Assembly (NCBI RefSeq): GCF_901827175.1
Contig: NZ_LR594662.1
Location: 1,674,001 to 1,738,000 of the forward strand
Length of the DNA stretch: 64,000 bases
Reading direction: 5' to 3'
Source of the DNA: Variovorax sp. RA8
Lineage (GTDB): Bacteria > Pseudomonadota > Gammaproteobacteria > Burkholderiales > Burkholderiaceae_C
Shown: positions 58,718 to 64,000 of the stretch, piece by piece
Position numbering within the stretch: the first letter of the stretch is position 1
Layout of the letters: each line of letters begins with the position of its first letter
Notes under the pieces: generated by a model
Databases searched by the model: none
What the model was told of the DNA's origin: nothing
The model's input: the letters and a program-made list of their open reading frames with translations, nothing else
Position numbers and translations under genes: made by a program

Positions 58718-58744
58718 GGGGTCTCTCTTGATTGACGGAGGGGT

Positions 58745-59794
58745 TCAAGCGGATACGTGGGTTGCGCGGCGGTGCGCAGCGCCCATGCGGCTCGCGATGC
58801 GGAAGGCCTGCCAGGTGGCTTCGACGTTGGCTTTGCCCAGGCCCACGATGTCGTAGGCGGTCCCGTGCGCGGGCGTGGTGATCGGGATCGGCAGCCCGCC
58901 CTGCACCGTGACGCCGCGGCTGAAGCCCATCAGCTTGATCGCGATCTGGCCCTGGTCGTGGTACATGGTCACGACGGCCTGGTAGTCGCCGGCTTGCGCC
59001 TTCAGGAAGATGGTGTCGGCCGGGAAGGGGCCATGGAAGGGCGACTCGGTCGGCCAGTCGCGCGCCTGCAGGCGCCGCACGGCCGGGACGATGATGTCGA
59101 TCTCCTCGCGTCCGCAAAGGCCTCCATCGCCGCCGTGCGGATTGAAGGCCGCAACTGCAATCCTGGGTTGCGCCACGCCATTGGCCAGGAGCGAGCGGTA
59201 GATCAGCTCGGCTGCCTGCTCGATACGCTCCACGCTCAGATAGCCGGCCACGTCCTTCAGAGGCACGTGCGAGGAGATGCGCGAGGTCCAGAGCTCGCCG
59301 AGGGTGTTGAACTCGCAGAAGTAGCCGGTCACGCCCAGGTGCTCCGCGAAATGGTGCAGCTCGTCCTCGTGCCGCAGGCCGCCGATTTTCATGGCGTGCT
59401 TGTTGAGCGGCGCGAAGCAGATCGCGTCGACCTCGCCGGCAAGCGTCGCGTCCATGCACCGGTCGAGCACTTCGAGCACCGAGCGACCGCCAGGCGCCGC
59501 CGCCTGCCCGCGTTGCACAAGCGCCGGGTCGACGCTGTGCACGGCGAAGAAGGCAGGGCGCGCCGCGCTGGCGCGGCCGCGCACTTCAGCCAACGAGTTC
59601 ACCTCGTCGGTGGCGACGGAGGTGCCGGCGATGCGTTGGCCTTCGTCCCACAGCCAGCGGTCGCCGATCAGCACGATATTGGCGAGCGCGGCGGCCTCCG
59701 GTTTGGCCAACAGCTTGGCGATCAGTTCGGCGCCGATGCCCGCGGGGTCGCCGAGGGTGAGCGCGACGACGGGAAGGGAGGGTGTGTTCGTCAT
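58745..59794 (-). CDS. pdxA2: PdxA2-like (4-hydroxythreonine-4-phosphate dehydrogenase family) enzyme
   Basis: A 349-residue NAD-dependent dehydrogenase of the PdxA family, which oxidises and decarboxylates. The opening LTLGDPAGIGAELI and the metal-ligand histidines in SSHVPLKDVAG, TMYHDQGQIAIK and PAHGTAYDIVG are present. It is of the PdxA2 type found in sugar-acid operons, not the vitamin B6 enzyme. PdxA2 usually acts on 4-phospho-erythronate-like acids and is normally beside an OtnK/DUF1537 kinase, which is absent here. It lies between the Bug receptor and the enolase-type dehydratase. Confidence 0.82.
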   Translation of the reverse strand: MTNTPSLPVVALTLGDPAGIGAELIAKLLAKPEAAALANIVLIGDRWLWDEGQRIAGTSVATDEVNSLAEVRGRASAARPAFFAVHSVDPALVQRGQAAAPGGRSVLEVLDRCMDATLAGEVDAICFAPLNKHAMKIGGLRHEDELHHFAEHLGVTGYFCEFNTLGELWTSRISSHVPLKDVAGYLSVERIEQAAELIYRSLLANGVAQPRIAVAAFNPHGGDGGLCGREEIDIIVPAVRRLQARDWPTESPFHGPFPADTIFLKAQAGDYQAVVTMYHDQGQIAIKLMGFSRGVTVQGGLPIPITTPAHGTAYDIVGLGKANVEATWQAFRIASRMGAAHRRATHVSA

Positions 59795-59795
59795 G

Positions 59796-60758
59796 TCAAT
59801 CCAGGCGGATGCGGTTCTTCTTGATGAGCTCGCCGAAGCGCTTGTATTCGGCGGCGTGGAACTGCGCGAATTGCGCCTGCGTCATGGGCGCAATCTCGGC
59901 GCCGATGGCCTGGAGGCGGGTCTGGGTCTCCGGCATCGCAAGCACCTGGTTGACCGCGTCATGCACCTTGTCTTGCACTGCCTTGGGCGCGCCGGCCGGC
60001 ATGTAGATGCCGTACCAGGCGCTCATCTCGACGTGCGGCACGCCCGCTTCGGAGAGGGTCGGCACGTTGGGCAGCTGCGCATTGCGCTTGGCGGTGGTCA
60101 CCGCGAGTGCGCGAACCTTGCCGTTCTTGATCTGGCCGATCACCGAGGGCAGCGTGTCGAAGCTCAATTGGACCTGCCCGCCGATCAGGTCGACCAGCGC
60201 CGGGCCGCTGCCCTTGTAGGGCACGTGCGCGATGTCGACGCCCGTCGCGTCCTTGAACATCTCGGCCGCAATGTGCTGCGTGCTCCCCGAGCCGCTGGTG
60301 GCGTAGTTGAGCTTGCCCGGGTCCTGCTTGGCCAGCTTGACCAGCGCCTGCACCGAATCAGCGGGCACGCTGTTGCCGATCACCAGCACGTTCGGCACCG
60401 CCCCCACAAAGGCCACCGGCACCAGGTCCCGGTTGTTGTCGTAGTTGAGCTTGAGCAGGTGCGGCGCGATCGCGTGCGCAGTAACGACGCCCATCACCAT
60501 GGTGTGGCTGTCGGTCGACTTGGCCGTGACATCGGCGGCAAGGGTGTTGGAAACGCCGGGCCGGTTCTCGACCACCACCGGCTGCTTGAGCAAGGGGCCG
60601 AGCCGGTCGGCCACCGCTCGGGCCATCGCGTCGGTGCCGCCGCCGGGCGCAGAGCCGACCATGATCCTGATCGGGCGGGTGGGCCAATCCTGGGCCTGCA
60701 CGGCGGTCGCGGCGAGCGCCAGCAACCCTGCGGCCGTGGCCGCAAAGAGCTTCTTCAT
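59796..60758 (-). CDS. Bug/TctC-family periplasmic solute-binding protein, operon leader
   Basis: A 320-residue exported receptor with a signal peptide (MKKLFAATAAGLLALAATA, cleavage near VQAQD). Family marks are WPTRPIRIMVGSAPGGGTDAMAR in part, VVENRPGVSN and YATSGSGSTQHIAAEMF. No TctA/TctB genes are near, so it is an orphan receptor. It is the first gene of the sugar-acid operon; its stop is one base from the pdxA2 start. Having this and a TRAP receptor in one operon means two different receptors for related acids, or a sensor role for one. Confidence 0.88.
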   Translation of the reverse strand: MKKLFAATAAGLLALAATAVQAQDWPTRPIRIMVGSAPGGGTDAMARAVADRLGPLLKQPVVVENRPGVSNTLAADVTAKSTDSHTMVMGVVTAHAIAPHLLKLNYDNNRDLVPVAFVGAVPNVLVIGNSVPADSVQALVKLAKQDPGKLNYATSGSGSTQHIAAEMFKDATGVDIAHVPYKGSGPALVDLIGGQVQLSFDTLPSVIGQIKNGKVRALAVTTAKRNAQLPNVPTLSEAGVPHVEMSAWYGIYMPAGAPKAVQDKVHDAVNQVLAMPETQTRLQAIGAEIAPMTQAQFAQFHAAEYKRFGELIKKNRIRLD

Positions 60759-60812
60759 CTGCTTGTCTCCAGACTGTTTCGGGGATTCGTTGGCGGCAAT
60801 CGTAGGCACGCG

Positions 60813-60867
60813 ATTGATGCACGTAAACTGAAAGCTCTTGATCGATCAATATCCTGAGGTAATCAAT
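60813..60867. promoter_or_regulatory. Candidate LysR operator in the divergent promoter
   Basis: The 110-base gap between the Bug and LysR starts carries the perfect 12-base palindrome TTGATCGATCAA (60838-60849), flanked by ATTGAT (60813-60818) and ATCAAT (60862-60867), arranged as nested inverted repeats. This suits a LysR regulator controlling both directions. A GAGGT ribosome site for the LysR gene overlaps the right end. Binding is inferred. Confidence 0.45.
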
Positions 60868-60868
60868 C

Positions 60869-61804
60869 ATGGGCTCCATCGACAGGCAGGATTCGACCCC
60901 TCGGCTGCTCAACCGCGTTCGGATGAGGCAGGTGGCGCTGATGCTGGCGGTGGAGGAGCGGCGCACCCTGCGCGCCGCGGCCGATCAGCTCGGCCTCACG
61001 CAGCCGGCCGCCACCAAGATGCTGCATGAGCTCGAGAGCGCGCTGGGCCAGGCGATGTTCGAGCGGGCAGGGCGCGGACTGCGGCTCAATGCCGCAGGCG
61101 AGCGCGTGATGGGTTACTTCCGGGGTATTCGCGGCAGCATGGAGGCACTCAATCGCGAACTGCACGAGCTCCAGCTCGGCAGCGTCGGCAAGTTCTCGCT
61201 CGGCAGCATCATGGCGGCCTCACCCGGACGGCTGACCGATGCGCTCACTGAACTCAAGGCGGCCCATCCCTTGCTGGCCGTCGAGATTGCGGTGGACACC
61301 AGCGACAAGCTGCTCGCTCAATTGCACGAGGGCGTGCTCGAGTTGGTGGTGGGGCGCCCCGTCGGCCCTGAAGCGGCGGCCTGCACCTTCAGGGCCATTG
61401 CAGACGAGTCCTTGGCGGTGGTTGTCGGCAACGAGCATCCGCTGGCCGGGCAGTCACGCGTGGCCTTTGCCGATCTGCTGAAGTACACGTGGGTCCTGCA
61501 GCCGGCGCACAGCCCCATGCGCGATGTGATCGAGCGCGAGTTCCAGGCGCACCATGCGGTGATGCCACGCGGGTTGGTCGAGACCGGCTCGATACTCACG
61601 ACCATCAACCTGATTCGCAAGTCGCAGATGGTGGGCGTGATTCCGGCGACGGTCGCGCGGCGCGACGCCGAGCATGGCGTACTGAGCATCGTGCGCTACC
61701 CGATCCGGCACAAGCTCTCCACTTACGGCAGCATCGTGCGCAGCGACCGGCCGCTCAGCGTTCCTGCAAGACAGTTCCTGGAGCTGTTGCACAGGAAGCG
61801 CTAA
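60869..61804 (+). CDS. LysR-family regulator of the sugar-acid operon
   Basis: A 311-residue LysR regulator: the helix-turn-helix is LAVEERRTLRAAADQLGLTQPAATKMLHELE and in part LGQAMFERAGRGLRL, followed by an effector domain (FSLGSIMAASPGRL, LVVGRPVGPEAAAC). The style is that of the GbpR/PcaQ-like group, which binds sugar acids or aromatics. It is divergent from the eleven-gene operon and most likely its switch. Ribosome site GAGGT is 7 bases before the ATG. Confidence 0.9.
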   Translation: MGSIDRQDSTPRLLNRVRMRQVALMLAVEERRTLRAAADQLGLTQPAATKMLHELESALGQAMFERAGRGLRLNAAGERVMGYFRGIRGSMEALNRELHELQLGSVGKFSLGSIMAASPGRLTDALTELKAAHPLLAVEIAVDTSDKLLAQLHEGVLELVVGRPVGPEAAACTFRAIADESLAVVVGNEHPLAGQSRVAFADLLKYTWVLQPAHSPMRDVIEREFQAHHAVMPRGLVETGSILTTINLIRKSQMVGVIPATVARRDAEHGVLSIVRYPIRHKLSTYGSIVRSDRPLSVPARQFLELLHRKR

Positions 61805-61860
61805 GCGTGCTGAAGTCCTGCTGCAGCCGCTGGTCTTGCTTAGCCGATGGTTCGGCGCAG

Positions 61861-61950
61861 ATCAAAGATTTCCTTAGGCCACAAGATCGCGCATTTATAG
61901 ATGGCCGCTATGTTTTGCAAGCTCCGCGCATCCTCGACGGGGAAGCACTG
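61861..61950 (+). pseudogene. Possible aldehyde dehydrogenase N-terminal relic
   Basis: This stretch reads LRPQDRAFIDGRYVLQAP in a frame fused directly to the next relic. The AFIDGRYV core is the pattern at the N-terminus of PuuC-like aldehyde dehydrogenases. No start codon and no further part of the enzyme are present. The match is short, so it is tentative. Confidence 0.3.
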
Positions 61951-62205
61951 ATGGCTCACGGTGTTCCCATCAAGTCCACCGAGGAATTCGAGATGGCGCG
62001 GCGGGCCGCGCTCCTTGCCGCAGAGGTCTAAGTATGGTCGAGCCTTACGTCGTGCCGGGGGTGAGCACGGAGGCGCTCGACCGCATCTGCCACGACCACA
62101 TCGTGATTGTCCAGGGCGCTATTCCAGCCAACGTGGGGTATCAGGGGTATCCGAAGACCATCCTCACCTCCGTCAATCATGTGGTTTGTCACGGCATTCC
62201 CCTCT
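61951..62205 (+). pseudogene. Methionine aminopeptidase, truncated and frameshifted
   Basis: The stretch encodes the N-terminal third of a type I methionine aminopeptidase: HGVPIKSTEEFEMARRAALL AAEV, then in a shifted frame MVEPYVVPGVSTEALDRICH, GYQGYPKTILTSVNHVVCHG. A one-base deletion near 62031 creates a TAA stop between the two parts, and everything after HGIP, including the metal ligands, is missing. What follows (62206-62293) reads GMDSPYEAILMEHEQRVGAV in another frame and was not recognised. Confidence 0.78.
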
Positions 62206-62296
62206 CACCGATACGGACTCGGAATGGACAGCCCTTACGAGGCCATCCTGATGGAGCACGAGCAGCGCGTCGGCGCCGTGTCGCTGCGAGATGCCA

Positions 62297-62432
62297 TAAG
62301 TTATTGATTTTAAACAGTTTTCACTGCGATGGAGAGCTTCCTGCAGTTGCAGTGAAAAATGACGTAAGTTATTGATTTAATTGGTTTTTCACCATAATAT
62401 AGAAGACCAGGAAAATACAGTGAAAATGGCTG
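62297..62432. repeat. Tandem 68-bp control repeats with 34-bp-phased inverted sites
   Basis: Two diverged 68-base units each begin with TAAGTTATTGATTT (62297-62310 and 62365-62378). Within them the heptamer TTTTCAC alternates with its reverse complement GTGAAAA at 62318, 62352, 62386 and 62420, exactly 34 bases apart each time. The first pair extends to perfect 10-base arms (TTTTCACTGC and GCAGTGAAAA). The region is much richer in A and T than its surroundings. The last GTGAAAA covers the A of the ATG of the next gene, as an autoregulatory operator would. Confidence 0.7.
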
Positions 62433-63424
62433 GCATCATCGAGAACAGCGAAAGTCAGAAGCGGCAATACATCGACGCGGAGAGCGTCTTCGACGAGCTT
62501 CGGCGTGTGCGCAAGGACGCCGCTCAGACGCGCGGCGGAATGATCTGGCGGGAGATCTCCGGCGGGAGATATCTGATCCGGACGAGCCCAAAGGGTACCC
62601 ATAAGTCGTTGGGCGCTGAGAGCCCCGAGACACTGCAGATCCACAAGAACTTCACCGAGCGTAAGGCTGCGGTCACCGAACGGCTGGCTTCGATCGAGAA
62701 GGCCGCCGATGAACAGCGCCGCTTGAACCGCGCGCTTCGCGTCGGCCGCGTACCTCCGGTCGTTGTAAACGTTCTGAACGCGCTCGATACCGCCGGACTG
62801 GCCGAGCATTTCACTGTGGTGGGCACCCATTCGCTGTACGCATACGAAAGCGCCTCTGGTGTTCGGTTCTTGCCAGCAGCGATGGCCACGCGAGACATTG
62901 ATCTGCTGTTCGACACGCGCAAGCACTTGGCTTTTTTTTCGCTCATGAAGGAGGCAGACGCTTCCTTCGTGGGACTGCTCAAGAAGGCCGACAAGACGTT
63001 CGTTCGGCTCGAGGATAAAAAGGAGACGGTTCGCAACGCCGACGGCTTCGAAGTCGACGTGATCCGTCGCATGGCCAAGGACGGGGACCCTCACCCGCTG
63101 CGTCTGAGCGACGATGAAGACGATGTGTGGGCGGCCCAGGCGTCCACTGGCGACCGGATCCTAGGCTCGCCCAGATTCAGCCAGATGGTCATTGCGACCA
63201 ATGGCGAGATGGCGGTCATGAACACGATGCATCCGATGGACTTCGTAAAGATCAAACGCGCGCTGGGCAACTTCCCTACGCGCGACCCTCTGAAGCGCAC
63301 GAAGGACTTGCTGCAAGCAGACCTGGTCGAGGAGCTCGTTCATTCTCATATGCCGCAGTACTTGCGCGCGGAGGGACCGATCGAGGATCAAGATGAGCCG
63401 GCCACCAAGCCGCCGATTGGATGA
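62426..63424 (+). CDS. GSU2403-type nucleotidyltransferase-fold protein
   Basis: A 332-residue protein whose centre (about residues 128-165) has the nucleotidyltransferase pattern: VVGTHSLYAYE, then ATRDIDLLFD with the Asp157/Asp159 pair, and a later FEVDVIRR acid. The N-terminal 110 residues are helical and charged (KNFTERKAAVTERLASIEKA) and could be a substrate or partner domain. Proteins of this fold include AbiEii/MenT toxins and minor antibiotic-modifying enzymes; the role of the GSU2403 group is not established. The ATG at 62426 has an upstream AGGA and overlaps the last repeat. Base use at the start is AT-rich, which points to acquisition. Confidence 0.8.
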   Translation: MAGIIENSESQKRQYIDAESVFDELRRVRKDAAQTRGGMIWREISGGRYLIRTSPKGTHKSLGAESPETLQIHKNFTERKAAVTERLASIEKAADEQRRLNRALRVGRVPPVVVNVLNALDTAGLAEHFTVVGTHSLYAYESASGVRFLPAAMATRDIDLLFDTRKHLAFFSLMKEADASFVGLLKKADKTFVRLEDKKETVRNADGFEVDVIRRMAKDGDPHPLRLSDDEDDVWAAQASTGDRILGSPRFSQMVIATNGEMAVMNTMHPMDFVKIKRALGNFPTRDPLKRTKDLLQADLVEELVHSHMPQYLRAEGPIEDQDEPATKPPIG

Positions 63425-63679
63425 TGAGGAGCATTCCTCGCCCGACCTGGTGAGCCTTGCGTCAAGAGGCCGCATCACGACGCTGGGCGAAGAGCTGGTG
63501 GCCCGGATCGACCGCGATTCCTGGGCTGCATCGAGGCCTGGCTGGCGGCGGCGCATCCTCTCGCCGGCGTGCTGGAGCTCACCGACCGCATGCGGCGCGC
63601 CGACCATGAGCTGTTGCTTTCCTCGTCCCACGCCTCCCGAGCCACCTCCACAGGATCGCGGCTCGGGTTCCGGCTGTAG
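63393..63679 (+). other. Frameshifted small frame overlapping the nucleotidyltransferase end
   Basis: An ATG at 63393 lies 32 bases inside the end of the nucleotidyltransferase gene and reads SPDLVSLASRGRITTLGEEL. Near 63510 coding character moves to another frame (CIEAWLAAAHPLAGVLELTD, then RMRRADHELLLSSS), which stops at 63679. GC at third positions is high in both pieces. It may be a small downstream partner gene broken by one indel, or a chance open frame. Confidence 0.3.
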
Positions 63680-63810
63680 ACCTCGCCGGCCAAGTCCAAG
63701 ACCTGATGAGGGTCGGCATTGCCTTGCGCCAAGCTGCACCACTCGGCCAGGAAGGCGTGCTGCCACCTGAACCATGGGTCGTTCGCCAACTGCTCCAAGA
63801 CGTCGTTCAT
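63475..63810 (-). CDS. Small protein of unknown function
   Basis: A 111-residue frame beginning MNDVLEQLANDPWFRWQHAF; its ATG overlaps the stop of the upstream small gene by four bases (ATGA). The first 65 residues look protein-like (with a QVLDLAGEVYSRNPSRDPVE stretch), while the rest is Ser/Arg/Ala-rich and antisense to the frameshifted plus-strand frame. The true 3' end may therefore be earlier or damaged. No family was recognised. Confidence 0.45.
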   Translation of the reverse strand: MNDVLEQLANDPWFRWQHAFLAEWCSLAQGNADPHQVLDLAGEVYSRNPSRDPVEVAREAWDEESNSSWSARRMRSVSSSTPARGCAAASQASMQPRNRGRSGPPALRPAS

Positions 63811-63992
63811 TTCAGAATCTCCATCTGCCATTCCTGCAGCACCCACGCTTGTTCGTGCTTCTCCAGTCCAACGACACGGATCTCGTCGCCTAGCACGGAG
63901 GTCACCCGCGGCTCGTAGAGATACGGCCCGTTTTCGTCTGAGCCACCGAGGAACAAAACCACCACCATGCGATCTTCGGTGCTCTTGCGCAT
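63807..63992 (-). CDS. Small protein of unknown function, may extend past the window
   Basis: A 61-residue frame starting MRKSTEDRMVVVLFLGGSDE and ending VLQEWQMEILK. It is co-directional and overlapping with the next small gene, so the two look like an operon. The reading frame stays open to the right edge, so the real start could lie beyond position 64000. No family was recognised; it has no signal peptide or membrane segment. Confidence 0.5.
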   Translation of the reverse strand: MRKSTEDRMVVVLFLGGSDENGPYLYEPRVTSVLGDEIRVVGLEKHEQAWVLQEWQMEILK

Positions 63993-64000
63993 GCTCAGAA

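Noticed and set aside
62297..62432. CRISPR array
   Set aside because: There are only two diverged units with inverted sites and no uniform repeat/spacer pattern or cas genes.

Overview
The window looks like chromosome of a high-GC betaproteobacterium of the order Burkholderiales, most likely a Variovorax-like member of the Comamonadaceae. The reasons are the pilB-pilC-pilD-coaE-zapD order at the left end, two orphan Bug-type (TctC) solute receptors, many LysR regulators beside acid-catabolism operons, the argH/algZ/algR neighbourhood, and very GC-rich third codon positions. This placement is inferred from gene content alone. No rRNA, tRNA, CRISPR array or complete insertion sequence was recognised.

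Layout. 1-7.2 kb (minus strand): type IV pilus assembly genes pilB, pilC and pilD, then coaE, an MBOAT acyltransferase with an AlgX/AlgJ-like SGNH partner, and the first codons of zapD. 7.5-13.5 kb: a giant thioester-containing alpha-2-macroglobulin. 13.6-17.6 kb: a glycosyltransferase, an OpgC-like membrane acyltransferase, an SGNH lipoprotein and a DUF3455 lipoprotein. 17.6-21.0 kb: an AraC regulator, a VOC protein and a UvrA-like ATPase in one operon. 21.0-25.0 kb: a methyltransferase, then ugd, a UDP-glucuronate decarboxylase and a family 2 glycosyltransferase (UDP-xylose/UDP-glucuronate supply for a surface glycan). 25.1-29.6 kb: argH, divergent from an AlgZ/AlgR-type two-component pair coupled to an AI-2E family permease. 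29.7-32 kb: a PPC-domain protein, a DUF3606 protein and an MHS-type transporter.

32-40.5 kb is a mosaic of acid metabolism: a broken alpha/beta hydrolase, two paralogous FMN 2-hydroxyacid dehydrogenases flanking cyanase and a wrecked HpcH/HpaI aldolase, a Bug receptor, an enolase-superfamily enzyme, a LysR regulator and an arylmalonate-decarboxylase-like enzyme. 40.6-47.9 kb: phosphocholine-type phospholipase C, a tiny lipoprotein, a PhnDCE-type ABC transporter, a HAD phosphatase and an RpiR regulator, which together suggest acquisition of a phosphorylated organic compound. 47.9-48.7 kb holds two LysR relics.

48.8-61.8 kb is one long minus-strand operon of eleven genes with a divergent LysR regulator. 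It encodes a Bug receptor, a PdxA-like dehydrogenase, two unrelated acid-sugar dehydratases, an L-2-keto-3-deoxyarabonate dehydratase-like enzyme, a TRAP transporter, a beta-propeller protein, an amidohydrolase (probable lactonase) and an alpha-ketoglutaric-semialdehyde-type dehydrogenase. Together they outline oxidative, non-phosphorylating degradation of a sugar acid to 2-oxoglutarate.

61.8-64 kb is an accessory segment. Relics of an aldehyde dehydrogenase and a methionine aminopeptidase lie beside an AT-rich control region with exactly 34-bp-phased inverted repeats. That region leads into a nucleotidyltransferase-fold protein of the GSU2403 type and several small overlapping frames. This is the least explained part of the window and the best candidate for an undescribed system.
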